From NCBI GenBank assembly GCA_046350295.1, contig JAXMAR010000005.1, positions 124,001 to 188,000 on the forward strand: a DNA stretch of 64,000 nucleotides, given 5' to 3'. A program made the position numbers and the translations under genes. Source of the DNA: JAXMAR01 sp046350295. Its GTDB lineage: Bacteria > Planctomycetota > Planctomycetia > Gemmatales > Gemmataceae. The notes under the pieces are model-generated. The model did no database searches and was not told the DNA's origin. It saw only the letters and a list, made by a program, of their open reading frames with translations. Of this stretch, positions 15,137 through 23,764 are shown piece by piece. The first letter of the stretch is position 1. Every line of letters starts with the position of its first letter.

Positions 15137-16209
15137 CAGCGCGTCCCTCCCTTGGCGGCGGCCGGCGCCTTGAGGGAGACGCGCTGCAGGATGAGGCTGC
15201 CGAGAACATTGACGATCAGGGTGATGACCATCAGCACCAGGGCGGCATAAAGGAGCAGGGCGATGTCGGCAGGACCACTGGCGTCGCCGAAACGGTTGGC
15301 GATGAGGGCGGCGAGCGTGTTCGCCGGAGCAAAGAGGGACCAGCTGATGGTCGAGGCCCCGCCGACTAGCATCGCCAGGGCCATGGTTTCGCCGAGAGCG
15401 CGGCCAAAGGCCAGGATGACGCCGCCGAAGATGCCCGGCGCGGCGGTCGGCAGCAACACGCCGAGGATCGTCTCCCAGCGCGTGGCGCCCAGGCCGTAAG
15501 CCGCTTCGCGCAGCTTGTGGGGCACGGCGACGAGAGCTTCGTAGCTGATGGAGGTGATGATCGGCAGCACCATGATGCCGAGGACAAGGCCGGCGGGGAA
15601 GACACCCGGCCCGCTCAATTCGGTGCTGAAGAGGGGGAACCAGCCGAGGCCTTCATGGAGCCAGTGGGCGATGGGGCGGACCGCCGGGATGACGACGAAA
15701 ATGCCCCACAGACCGTAGACGACGCTGGGGATCGCGGCCAGCAGCTGGATCAGCGCCTTGAGGAAGGCCTCGGTTTTTTCCGGCAAGGAGCCCCAGCCGC
15801 GCTTGTACTGGAGACCAAAGAGCGAGAGGAGCGAAAAGACGACGTTGCCGACGAAGCCCTCGGCGAGGAAGATGGCGACCGCGACGCCGAGAACCGTGCC
15901 GATCAAGAGTCCAAAGGCGGAGCTGTAGATGGTGCCCCAGATCTCCGGGAGGATGCCGTACTCGTTGCGGTTGGGGTCCCAGACCGTGCCGGTGAGGAAG
16001 GACAGGCCGCGCTCGCTCATGGCGGGCCAGCCGAGGCGGAAGATCTCGACGACGATGTAGCCGAGCAACGCCACGACGAAGATGGCGAAGCCGTAGCTCA
16101 GGCCGCGAAAGGCGCCGTCGGCCGCGTACTCGGCGCGGGTCGGCGCTCGGGCCGCGACGGGCTGCCCGGAGCGTTCCAGCTCGGGGGATGTGGGATTTGC
16201 GATCGCCAC
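15136..16209 (-). CDS. pstC: Phosphate ABC transporter permease PstC
   Basis: The 357-residue partner of PstA has an N-terminal cytoplasmic tail, a first helix (LSYGFAIFVVALLGYIVVEI), the periplasmic segment GLSFLTGTVWDPNRNEYGIL, and the coupling loop EALVAVPHKLREAAYGLGAT. The start was set at a GTG (16209) because AGGAG lies 10 bases upstream; the open frame extends further, to 16368, without support. A hairpin separates it from pstS. Compared with E. coli PstC it carries an extra segment (LQYKRGWGSLPEKTEAFLKA) between helices 2 and 3. Confidence 0.93.
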   Translation of the reverse strand: MAIANPTSPELERSGQPVAARAPTRAEYAADGAFRGLSYGFAIFVVALLGYIVVEIFRLGWPAMSERGLSFLTGTVWDPNRNEYGILPEIWGTIYSSAFGLLIGTVLGVAVAIFLAEGFVGNVVFSLLSLFGLQYKRGWGSLPEKTEAFLKALIQLLAAIPSVVYGLWGIFVVIPAVRPIAHWLHEGLGWFPLFSTELSGPGVFPAGLVLGIMVLPIITSISYEALVAVPHKLREAAYGLGATRWETILGVLLPTAAPGIFGGVILAFGRALGETMALAMLVGGASTISWSLFAPANTLAALIANRFGDASGPADIALLLYAALVLMVITLIVNVLGSLILQRVSLKAPAAAKGGTR

Positions 16210-16230
16210 GGAAGTTCTTCTCCTGTCGCA

Positions 16231-16250
16231 CTGAACTCTCACGAGTTCAG
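16231..16250 (-). promoter_or_regulatory. Hairpin between pstS and pstC
   Basis: A perfect 8-bp stem (CTGAACTC/GAGTTCAG) with a 4-base loop lies in the 64-base spacer and has no T-tract. It could stabilise the upstream pstS mRNA or attenuate the permease genes, giving more binding protein than permease. Confidence 0.45.
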
Positions 16251-16273
16251 CTACGCGGTCATTCGAGGGAACG

Positions 16274-17350
16274 TCATTTGGCGGATTTGAAGTCCTTGAA
16301 CCACTTCTGATAGATCGGCGCCGGGAAGCTGGCGCCGGCGCCCTTGAGCTTTTCGACGGCCGAGCCATCCTTTTCGCCGCCGATGGTGGCCGCGACCTCG
16401 CGCACCCGCTTGGACACGGCGTCCGGCAGGGGAACGTAGCCGAGGCCGGCGGACGACTTCTGCCCCTCGTCGAGGCAGTAATTGACGAGTTTCTTGACCG
16501 CCTCGGCCGTCTTCTTGTTCTCGTAGGTCTTGTAGCAGAGCAGCCAGGTGTAGGTGACGATCGGATAGGCTTTCTTGTCGGCCGGATCGGGCGCCCAGGC
16601 GATGAGATCGGTCGGCAGCTCGGCGGAGGAAAGCCCGGCCTGCGCCGCCTCGACGCTGTAAGGGACGTATTCCCCCGCCTTGTTCTCGATGAGGGCGACG
16701 CCCACGTCGCCGCTCACCGACTTGGCGTAACCGTATTCGATGTACCCGATCGAGCCGGGCGTGGTCTTCAGCTGCGCGGTTACCCCTTCGTTGCCCTTTC
16801 CTTTGGTGAATTCGGTCGGCCAGGCCGGGGCGGTATTGACGCCGATCTGGCTCTTGAAGTCCGGGCTGACGGCCGCGAGGTGGTTGCTGAAGACGTATGT
16901 GGTGCCGCTGCTGTCCTGGCGGACGACGACGTGGATGCTCTTGTCGGGCAGGGCCACGCCGGGGTTGGCTTTCTTGATGGCGTCATCGTTCCACCTGGTG
17001 ATCTTGCCAAGGAAGATCTTGGTATAGGCGTCGCGCGATAGCTTGAGGTCCTTCACCTCGGGCAGGTTGTAGGCCAGGACCACGGCTCCGGCGGTCATCG
17101 GCAGCAGCACGACTCCCTTCGGCGTTTTCTCCTTGTCCTCGGCTTTCTTGATCTCGTCCGGCGACATGGCGGCGTCCGAGGCGCCGAAGTCCACGACACC
17201 GTCTAGGAAGAGCTTTTTGCCCTGGCCGCTGCCGACGCTCTGGTAGTCGACGGTGATGCCGCCTTCATCCGCTTTCTTCTTGCCGCAGCCGACGCCGACC
17301 AAGGTCAGACCGCACAGGGCGGGCACGAGGAGCGCGAGGGACGGTTTCAT
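16274..17350 (-). CDS. pstS: Phosphate-binding lipoprotein PstS, apparently circularly permuted
   Basis: PstS captures phosphate outside the membrane and delivers it to PstCA. The 358-residue protein has a lipoprotein signal (lipid Cys about residue 22). It then starts directly at GGITVDYQSVGSGQGKKLF and VDFGASDAAMSPDEI, blocks that in ordinary PstS come after about 25 residues of mature chain. The missing first block, with its GAGASFPAPIY motif, is found instead at the very C-terminus (residues about 335-358, KGAGASFPAPIYQKWFKDFK). The middle (SGTTYVFSNHLAAVS, GNEGVTAQLKTTPGSIGYIE, PIVTYTWLLCYK) is standard. The ATG at 17350 follows GGAG. It is the first gene of pstSCAB. Confidence 0.93.
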   Translation of the reverse strand: MKPSLALLVPALCGLTLVGVGCGKKKADEGGITVDYQSVGSGQGKKLFLDGVVDFGASDAAMSPDEIKKAEDKEKTPKGVVLLPMTAGAVVLAYNLPEVKDLKLSRDAYTKIFLGKITRWNDDAIKKANPGVALPDKSIHVVVRQDSSGTTYVFSNHLAAVSPDFKSQIGVNTAPAWPTEFTKGKGNEGVTAQLKTTPGSIGYIEYGYAKSVSGDVGVALIENKAGEYVPYSVEAAQAGLSSAELPTDLIAWAPDPADKKAYPIVTYTWLLCYKTYENKKTAEAVKKLVNYCLDEGQKSSAGLGYVPLPDAVSKRVREVAATIGGEKDGSAVEKLKGAGASFPAPIYQKWFKDFKSAK

Positions 17351-17543
17351 CTTGAGTCTCCGTTTCTTGGGAGAGGCGTTCGCGGCGAAAGGCGGATCCG
17401 TCGCCCCGATGCGCGCACGTTCTCCGCCTGGCGAAGCCATTCGCTAAAATCTTGGTAGCGCCGAAAGACGCCTCGAGCCGAGAGTTGGCAGGCACGTTCA
17501 TTCTTAAACGGCCGTCGAAGTGTTTCCAGGGGGTAAAACCACA

Positions 17544-17565
17544 ATTCACCCACTCTTCACACACG
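17544..17565. promoter_or_regulatory. Candidate PHO box (two 11-bp direct repeats)
   Basis: Between divergent pstS and the vWA gene, ATTCACCCACT and CTTCACACACG lie head to tail. The TTCAC cores are exactly 11 bases apart (17545 and 17556). PhoB/PhoP-type regulators bind such 11-bp-phased repeats, and the core resembles the actinobacterial GTTCACC form. Confidence 0.35.
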
Positions 17566-17640
17566 GACCCCAGCTCAATCCCTTTGCCCACCCGCGTCGT
17601 CGTAATGGTGGACCGTTCGTTTCAGCCAAAGGAGCAGCAC

Positions 17641-18828
17641 ATGTCGTTTCGGAAACTCTTGCTGTGCGGCGGGCTTTTGAGCCTCGCCCTTGCCTTCGTC
17701 CCCGGCGGCTTCGCCGACACGGCGAAGACCGCAGCCCCCGACAAGGAGGCCAAGCCCACGGAGAGGCCGCGCGTCGAGGTCGTCTTCTGCCTCGATACCA
17801 CGGGCAGCATGGGCGGCCTGATCGACGCCGCCAAGAAGAAGATCTGGACCATCAGCAACCAGATCGCCGGCGGCAAGCCGCTGCCGGACGTCAAGGTCGG
17901 CCTGGTGGCCTATCGCGACCGCGGCGACGACTACATCACCAAGGTGTTCGACCTCACCGACGATCTCGATTCGGTCTATGCCAACCTCATGGGCTTCAAG
18001 GCCGATCAGGGGGGCGATGAGCCGGAGAGCGTCAACCAGGCCCTGTTCGACGCCGTGCACAAGATCACCTGGAGCAAGGACAAGAAGGTCCTCAAGATGA
18101 TCTTCCTGGTCGGCGACGCTCCGCCCCACATGGACTACCCGGACGATGTGAAGTATCCCGAGACCTGCAAGGAAGCCGTCAAGCGCGACATCATCATCAA
18201 CACGGTCCTGTGCGGCAACAGCGCGAGCGCCAAGGAACACTGGCTCAAGATCTGCCGCGGCGCCGAAGGCTCGTTCGTGCAGATCGACGCCGGCGGCGGC
18301 CCGATCGTCGCCATCGCCACGCCGTTCGACAAGGACCTGGAAGCCCTCAACAGCAAGCTCAGCGCCACCACCCTCTGCTTCGGCGACAAGGGCAAGAAGG
18401 ACGCGGACGGCGTCTTCGCCGTTTTCGGCCGGGACCTCAAGGGGGAGGCGGCCGCCAGCCGCATCGAGTACTTCGCCCGCGAGGGCAAGGGCGCGGCTTA
18501 CGACCTGTTGCAGCAGATCAAGGACGGCAAGGTCAAGCTCAAGGAGATCAAGGAGGCCGAGCTGCCCAAGGAGCTGCAAGGCAAGACCGAGAAGGAGCAG
18601 ACGGCCTTCCTCGAGAAGCTCGACAAGGAACGCCAGGAGCTGGGCAAGCAGGCGGTCGAGCTGAGCAAGAAGCGCGCGGCCTACATCGCCCAGAAGCAGA
18701 AGGAAGACGAGAAGCTCCGCGCCCGCGACAGCTTCGATAACCAGGTGCTGGGCATCCTCCGCGCCCAGGCGGCCCGGGCCCACATCGAGTACGCGGCGCC
18801 GCCGGCGGAGGAGGAGAAGAAGAAGTAG
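17641..18828 (+). CDS. Secreted von Willebrand factor A domain protein
   Basis: The 395-residue protein has a signal peptide (RKLLLCGGLLSLALAFVPGG) and a vWA domain at about residues 48-245. The metal-ion site is VVFCLDTTGSMGGLIDAAKK, where the usual DxSxS appears as DTTGS, with the later Thr/Asp region IFLVGDAPPH. A helical, Lys/Glu-rich C-terminal third (EKEQTAFLEKLDKERQELGK) probably forms a coiled coil. GGAG lies 6 bases before the ATG. Its promoter region is shared with pstS, but no functional link is evident. Confidence 0.82.
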   Translation: MSFRKLLLCGGLLSLALAFVPGGFADTAKTAAPDKEAKPTERPRVEVVFCLDTTGSMGGLIDAAKKKIWTISNQIAGGKPLPDVKVGLVAYRDRGDDYITKVFDLTDDLDSVYANLMGFKADQGGDEPESVNQALFDAVHKITWSKDKKVLKMIFLVGDAPPHMDYPDDVKYPETCKEAVKRDIIINTVLCGNSASAKEHWLKICRGAEGSFVQIDAGGGPIVAIATPFDKDLEALNSKLSATTLCFGDKGKKDADGVFAVFGRDLKGEAAASRIEYFAREGKGAAYDLLQQIKDGKVKLKEIKEAELPKELQGKTEKEQTAFLEKLDKERQELGKQAVELSKKRAAYIAQKQKEDEKLRARDSFDNQVLGILRAQAARAHIEYAAPPAEEEKKK

Positions 18829-18869
18829 GTCTGGGTCGTTCTGGGCCGAAAACGTCTGAGCCGAAAACG

Positions 18870-18929
18870 TCAGAGCCGGAAGCGTGCGCGACGGTCCTGG
18901 GAAACCGTCGCTCATGCTTCCGGCTCTGA
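18870..18929. repeat. 60-bp inverted repeat R2, copy 2
   Basis: The arms at 18870-18895 and 18904-18929 belong to the same family as 13297-13354 (TCAGAGCCGGAAGCGT...). Again the element sits between convergent genes, after the vWA gene and the isomerase gene. Confidence 0.85.
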
Positions 18930-18940
18930 GTCATCAAGGC

Positions 18941-19975
18941 TCAGCCCCCCTTGCCGATCTCGACCTTGGAGCGCGGCTTGTAGGCGCTGATGACGGCTTC
19001 GCGGAGGCGCTCGCCGTAGATCTCGGTGACGAAGCCTTTGACGTCCTCGAACTTCACCTCTTTCCCCATCTTCCATTCGGTGGTCATGATCAGGTGGACG
19101 CCGAACTCGGTGACGACGGGGTCGCTCATCTCGTAGGGCTTGAGGGAGAAGGCGGTGCGGGCGAACGGCTCGACCATGGCGCCGACGCGCGGGAAGAAGC
19201 CCAGATCGCCTCCCTGAGTCTTGGAGGGGCAGCTCGATTCCTTGGCGGCGACATCGGCGAACACTTTTTCCAGTGCCGCGATGCGGATCTTCTCGACGGC
19301 CAGCTTGTCCGAGCCGGCCGGCGCCTTCTTGACCTCGGCGTCGACCTCGTCCTGGATCTGCTTCTTGATCTGGGCGATCTTCGCCTTGGCCTTGTCGGGA
19401 GCGGTCTCCTTGGTCGAGACGAGGATGTGCCGGGCCTGGACCTGCGTGCCGTCGAACATCATCTTGTTCTTGTCGAACAGCTCGCGCAGCGCCTTGTCCG
19501 TCCCCTGCTGCACCACGAACTTGTCCCAGCGCAGGGCGGCCGCCAACTCCTTACGCAGCTCCGCTTCGGTGAGGAAAAGCTCGGCGAGCTGCTTGTCGAA
19601 GTCCTGCCCGACCTTCTTGAGCTCCATCTTGATCTGATCGATGCGCTCGTCCAGCTCCTTGGCGGTCACCTCGACCTTGACCTGGCGGAGGTACTGATCG
19701 ATGAGCAGGTTGTCGACCATGTAGTTGACGACCTCCTTGCGGGCGGCGTCACGGTTCATGGGTTTTTCTTTCAGCAGGGCCCGGAAGACGGCGATCTCGC
19801 CGATCTTCTCGCCGTTGACCGTGGCGGCGACGGCCGTGGCGGGGGGCGGCGTCAGCTTGGGGGAGGGGATCGTCTCTCCCTTCGGGCTCTCTGCCTTGGG
19901 CAGAGGGGGCGGCGGATCCTTGGCGTACAGGGCGGCGGCGACGGTGAGTACGGCGAACGGCACGAGGCGGGACAT
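18941..19975 (-). CDS. Exported parvulin-type peptidyl-prolyl isomerase (SurA/PrsA-like)
   Basis: The 344-residue protein has a signal peptide (RLVPFAVLTVAAALYA) and a Pro-rich linker. A SurA-like N-terminal helical region (NGEKIGEIAVFRALLKEKP, KEVVNYMVDNLLIDQYL) precedes a parvulin domain with VQARHILVSTKE, GGDLGFFPRVGAMVEPFA and DPVVTEFGVHLIMTTE. It probably assists folding of exported proteins. The start at 19975 has AAGGAG upstream; the open frame runs further without signal. One insertion in the parvulin domain (DEVDAEVKKAPAGSDKLAVE) makes it longer than usual. Confidence 0.9.
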   Translation of the reverse strand: MSRLVPFAVLTVAAALYAKDPPPPLPKAESPKGETIPSPKLTPPPATAVAATVNGEKIGEIAVFRALLKEKPMNRDAARKEVVNYMVDNLLIDQYLRQVKVEVTAKELDERIDQIKMELKKVGQDFDKQLAELFLTEAELRKELAAALRWDKFVVQQGTDKALRELFDKNKMMFDGTQVQARHILVSTKETAPDKAKAKIAQIKKQIQDEVDAEVKKAPAGSDKLAVEKIRIAALEKVFADVAAKESSCPSKTQGGDLGFFPRVGAMVEPFARTAFSLKPYEMSDPVVTEFGVHLIMTTEWKMGKEVKFEDVKGFVTEIYGERLREAVISAYKPRSKVEIGKGG

Positions 19976-20243
19976 GGCGCGGATCTCCTTATCCGGCGAA
20001 AGGACGATGCGTCCTGGTTTTTCCAGGCGCGATGGTAACGATTCGCGTGATTTGGGGCAAGCGGGCAAGTTGTTGCGATTGGCGGGCGCCCGTGGAGTCG
20101 GCGCTGTTACCTTGATCCGTTGATCTGGCTCTGATGATAACGTCGATCCGGCGTTTTGTTGCCGTCGGTTAGCTTGCCGCTCCGGTCGCGAAGAACTGTA
20201 AACGACGTCGCGCGGAACTTCGTGCGAATGCGTGCGTTGGGAT

Positions 20244-20272
20244 TTGCCTCGCGCGCGAATGTGACCTAGATA
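20244..20272 (+). promoter_or_regulatory. Candidate promoter in the 560-bp gap 19976-20538
   Basis: TTGCCT (20244) and TAGATA (20267) are spaced by 17 bases and point toward the strong terminator at 20367-20409. No ORF with a ribosome site lies between them, so a short non-coding transcript of about 130 bases is possible. The rest of the gap shows nothing recognisable. Confidence 0.3.
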
Positions 20273-20366
20273 TGATTGTCCGTCGCTCTTGGGGAGGAGC
20301 GGCGGGCCTCGGGGCCGTTCGGCAGAGAGGGGATTGTCGGCGGCCCATTTTTTCCCCGCTATCATA

Positions 20367-20409
20367 CAACAGGCCCGCGCCGGTATTTCCGGCGCGGGCC
20401 TGTTGTTTT
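20367..20409 (+). terminator. Strong rho-independent terminator
   Basis: A perfect 17-bp stem runs from 20367-20383 to 20389-20405, with left arm CAACAGGCCCGCGCCGG. The loop is TATTT and TTTT follows. It is well placed to end a rightward transcript in a region without a plus-strand gene. Confidence 0.75.
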
Positions 20410-20473
20410 GCGCCAGCGGCCACTGAGGCAGCGCGTAGCAGGACAGTGGAGGACGGTTTCGCGCGCGTTCACG

Positions 20474-20498
20474 GCAGGTCCGGCTCGGCTCGCCGGAC
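20474..20498. repeat. 25-bp palindromic repeat, copy 2
   Basis: This is an identical but inverted copy of 1937-1961, located just beyond the 3' end of the glucosidase gene. Confidence 0.7.
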
Positions 20499-20538
20499 CT
20501 ACTGCGGAGCCAGGCGTCCGTCGATCAGGCGAATGGCG

Positions 20539-23277
20539 TCAGATAATCGGCACGATCACTTCGCTTGCCGCCGGCTTCTTGGGCGGATGCTCGTCCTCGT
20601 GCTGGATCGCTTCGCGCCGCGGCTGCAACAGCTTCGCGATCAGGCCGGTCCAGCCCGTCTGGTGCGCCGCCCCCAGGCCCTCCCCCGTCTCGCCGTGGAA
20701 GAACTCGAAGAACGGCAAATAATCCCGGAAGTGCGGATCGGTTTGCAGCTTCGGGTGGCGGCCGAGACAGGGGCGCCGGCCGTTGGCGTCGCGCTCGAAG
20801 AGACGGACCAGGCGCCGCGTCAACTCCTGCGAGATCTCGAGAATGGTGAGGTAATTGCCCGAGCCGGTCGGGCATTCGACCTTGAACTCCGGGCCGTAGT
20901 AGTGGTGGAACTTTTGCAGCGACTCGATGATCAGGAAATTGACCGGGAACCAGATCGGCCCGCGCCAGTTGCTGTTGCCGCCGAACATGTTCGAGTCGGA
21001 ATCGCCCGGCACGTAGTGGACGGTCAGATTGCGGTTGTCGCAATCGAAGACGTAGGGCTCGGCGGCATAATGCTTGGAGAGCGAGCGGACGCCGTAGTCG
21101 GAGAGGAACTCGGTCTCATCGAGCAGGCGCGCCAGCAGCTTTTTCATGCGATGACCGCGCAGGAGCGACAGCAGACGGCGGTCACCGCGGCCGGGCTCGT
21201 ACCAGCGCGACACGAGCTGGGCCAGGTCCGGGCGATGATTGAGGAACCACTCGAGACGGCCGTTGAAATCGGGCAGCTTCTGAAGATGCTCCGGCTCCAG
21301 CGTCTCGACCGCGAAGAGGGGGATGAGGCCGACCATGGAGCGGACCTTCAGGCGGATCATGCGGCCGTCGGCGGTGCTCAGCTCGTCGTAGTAGAACTTG
21401 TCGTCGTCGTCCCAGAGGCCGACCCCGCCGTCGCCGTCGCGGAACTGGGGGGGCGTAGCGCCGATGTTGGTCATGGCCTGGGCGATCATGAGGAAGTGCT
21501 CGAAGAACTTGCTGGCGATGTCCTCGTAGACGTTGTTGTGCCTGGCCAGCTCCAGGGCGATGCGCATCAGGTTGAGGCAGTACATGGCCATCCAGGCGGT
21601 GGCGTCGGCCTGGGTGAGGGTCGAGCCGCCGGGGAGGCGGGCGCTGCGGTCGAAGACGCCGATGTTGTCCAGGCCGAGGAAGCCCCCCTGAAACACGTTG
21701 CGGCCCTGGGCGTCCTTGCGGTTGACCCACCAGGTGAAGTTGAGCATCAGCTTGTGGAAGACGCGCTCCAGGAAGGGAATGTCCCCGGCCCCGCCGCGCT
21801 GCTTGCGGTCGATCTGGAAGACGCGCCAGGCGGCCCAGGCGTGCACGGGCGGGTTGACATCGCCGAAGTTCCACTCGTAGGCCGGCAACTGCCCGTTGGG
21901 GTGCATGTACCACTCGCGCGTCAGGACGACGAGCTGCTCCTTGGCGAACTCGGCGTCGACCAGGGCGAGCGGCAAGCAGTGGAAGGCGAGGTCCCAGGCG
22001 GCGAACCACGGGTATTCCCACGTGTCCGGCATCGACAGGATCTCGCCGGTGTTCAGATGGCCCCAGTCGGCGTTGCGACTGCGCAAGCGGCCCCGGGGCG
22101 GCGCTGGTTGGGCCGGGTCGCCGTGCAGCCAGACCGGCACATCGTACGCGTAGAACTGCTCACTCCAGATCATCCCGGCCAGCGCTTGCCGCTGGATGGC
22201 GCGCTGGTCGGCGTCGTGGATGTCCTCTTGCAGCCGGGCATAGAACTGGTCCGCCTCCTTGCGGCGCTGCTCGAAGACGGCGTCGAAATCGGCGAAGGAC
22301 GCCGCGCTCGGCTCGGGCGTAAGCCGCAGACGAAAGACGCGCGTCGCGCCCGGGTCGAGCCGGCACGAATAGTGAGCGGCCGACTTGGTCCCGGTCTGGT
22401 TGGGGCAGACGGCGGCGCTGTTCCCGGCGATGACCCAGTCATGGATGCCGTCCTTGTAATGGCCGGGGACGCCGTCGGCGTTGTAGAGACGCTGGACGTT
22501 GGTTTCGTTGTCGCAGAAAAGAAGGACGGGGGAATCGTCGGCGTAAAGGAAGTGATTGCCCAGGCGCGGATGACGAGCTTCGAGGGCTCCGTCGGCGGCG
22601 ATGGTCAGCTCCGGCCTGAGCGTTTCGCCCGACCAGGACCAGGTGTTGCGGAACCAGAGGTGGGGCAGGATGTGCAGCGGCGCCGCCTCCGGCCCGCGGT
22701 TGATCGCCGTGATGCGCCAGAGGATATCGTCCGGCCCCGCCTTGGCGTACTCGATGAAGACGTCGAAGTAACGGTTGTCGTCGAAAATGCCGGTGTCGAT
22801 CAGCTCGAACTCGGGGTCCTGCTTGCCGCGGCGGGCGTTCTCCGCGGCGAGCCGCTCGTAGGGGAAGGCCCGCTGCGGATACTTGTAGAGCATCTTCAGG
22901 TAGGAATGCGTCGGCGTGGCGTCGAGGTAGTAGTAGATCTCCTTCACGTCCTCGCCGTGGTTCCCCTGCGGGTTGGTGAGGCCGAAGAGGCGTTCCTTGA
23001 GGATGGGGTCTTTTTCGTTCCAAAGGGCGACGGCCAGGCACAGGCGCTGCTCGTGATCGGCAAAGCCGGCGATGCCGTCCTCCCCCCAGCGATAGGCCCG
23101 GCTGCGCGCCATGTCGTGGGAGAGATAGTTCCAGGCGTCGCCGTTCGCGCTATAGTCCTCGCGCACCGTTCCCCATTGCCGCTCGCTGAGGTAAGCGCCC
23201 CAGCGGCGCCAGTGAGCCTTTTTGAGGCGGTCCTCTTCGAGGCGGAGGCGTTCGGGGTCGGAGAAGAGGTGTTTCAT
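20539..23277 (-). CDS. GH63-like glucosidase
   Basis: The 912-residue cytoplasmic protein (no signal peptide) is of the bacterial MGH1/GH63-like family that removes terminal glucose or mannose from oligosaccharides such as glucosylglycerate or trehalose analogues. The N-terminal beta domain includes HWRRWGAYLSERQWGTVRED and HGEDVKEIYYYLDATPTHSY. The (alpha/alpha)6 catalytic domain carries PDTWEYPWFAAWDLAFHCLP, the acidic pair near GQLPAYEWNFGDVNPPVHAW, GLDNIGVFDRS, GDGGVGLWDDDDKFYYDEL and NWRGPIWFPVNFLI. The length is normal for the family. It stands alone. The exact substrate cannot be read from sequence. Confidence 0.88.
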   Translation of the reverse strand: MKHLFSDPERLRLEEDRLKKAHWRRWGAYLSERQWGTVREDYSANGDAWNYLSHDMARSRAYRWGEDGIAGFADHEQRLCLAVALWNEKDPILKERLFGLTNPQGNHGEDVKEIYYYLDATPTHSYLKMLYKYPQRAFPYERLAAENARRGKQDPEFELIDTGIFDDNRYFDVFIEYAKAGPDDILWRITAINRGPEAAPLHILPHLWFRNTWSWSGETLRPELTIAADGALEARHPRLGNHFLYADDSPVLLFCDNETNVQRLYNADGVPGHYKDGIHDWVIAGNSAAVCPNQTGTKSAAHYSCRLDPGATRVFRLRLTPEPSAASFADFDAVFEQRRKEADQFYARLQEDIHDADQRAIQRQALAGMIWSEQFYAYDVPVWLHGDPAQPAPPRGRLRSRNADWGHLNTGEILSMPDTWEYPWFAAWDLAFHCLPLALVDAEFAKEQLVVLTREWYMHPNGQLPAYEWNFGDVNPPVHAWAAWRVFQIDRKQRGGAGDIPFLERVFHKLMLNFTWWVNRKDAQGRNVFQGGFLGLDNIGVFDRSARLPGGSTLTQADATAWMAMYCLNLMRIALELARHNNVYEDIASKFFEHFLMIAQAMTNIGATPPQFRDGDGGVGLWDDDDKFYYDELSTADGRMIRLKVRSMVGLIPLFAVETLEPEHLQKLPDFNGRLEWFLNHRPDLAQLVSRWYEPGRGDRRLLSLLRGHRMKKLLARLLDETEFLSDYGVRSLSKHYAAEPYVFDCDNRNLTVHYVPGDSDSNMFGGNSNWRGPIWFPVNFLIIESLQKFHHYYGPEFKVECPTGSGNYLTILEISQELTRRLVRLFERDANGRRPCLGRHPKLQTDPHFRDYLPFFEFFHGETGEGLGAAHQTGWTGLIAKLLQPRREAIQHEDEHPPKKPAASEVIVPII

Positions 23278-23485
23278 GCGAAATGTCAGGAGCCGGCGGC
23301 TTGGGATCCCCTTCGCTGGCGCTCGGGCCTATGGTCGCTCCTTGTTGTAAATCCTTCCTTTGCAACAGTATCCCACCCATGGGGAGGGGCGTCAACGGTG
23401 GCGCAGGCCCGGCGGCGCCGCTCGCTGTAGAATAGAAGAGCGCCGCAAGAAGGATCTACGGCGGTTTCGTCCTTGGGAGGAGAGC

Positions 23486-23764
23486 ATGAAACGGGTCCAG
23501 GTCGACCATCAACCGCCCGCCGTGAAGAAGTTCCTGGAGGAACTGCGGATCACTCCGGAAGGAGTAGAACTGCGACTCGGCGGTGAGACGATCGGGAAAT
23601 TCTTCCCACCAGCAGAGTTGACGGATGCCGAGAAGGAGCAGGTGTTGGCCCGCGGCCGCGACCTGGTTGCGCGAGCCCGGCGGCGCAACGAAGGGGTTCC
23701 CGCTCGCATCCTCGAAAGGGAGGTTCATCAGGCTGTCAATGAAGTTCGACGCCGCCGCTCATAA
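23486..23764 (+). CDS. Antitoxin of a PIN-domain toxin-antitoxin pair
   Basis: The 92-residue protein begins MKRVQVDHQPPAVKKFLEEL and ends VHQAVNEVRRRRS, a small helical protein with a basic tail. It follows GGGAGGAGAGC and its TAA overlaps the ATG of the PIN gene by one base. That arrangement and size are typical of antitoxins. The DNA-binding fold is not recognisable, so the call rests mainly on position. Confidence 0.65.
   Translation: MKRVQVDHQPPAVKKFLEELRITPEGVELRLGGETIGKFFPPAELTDAEKEQVLARGRDLVARARRRNEGVPARILEREVHQAVNEVRRRRS

Noticed and set aside
20272..23430. Long plus-strand open frame (1052 codons) opposite the glucosidase gene
   Set aside because: It is the antisense shadow of a well-supported GH63-like gene in high-GC DNA; it has no family motif and is rich in Arg, Val and Gly as such shadows are.
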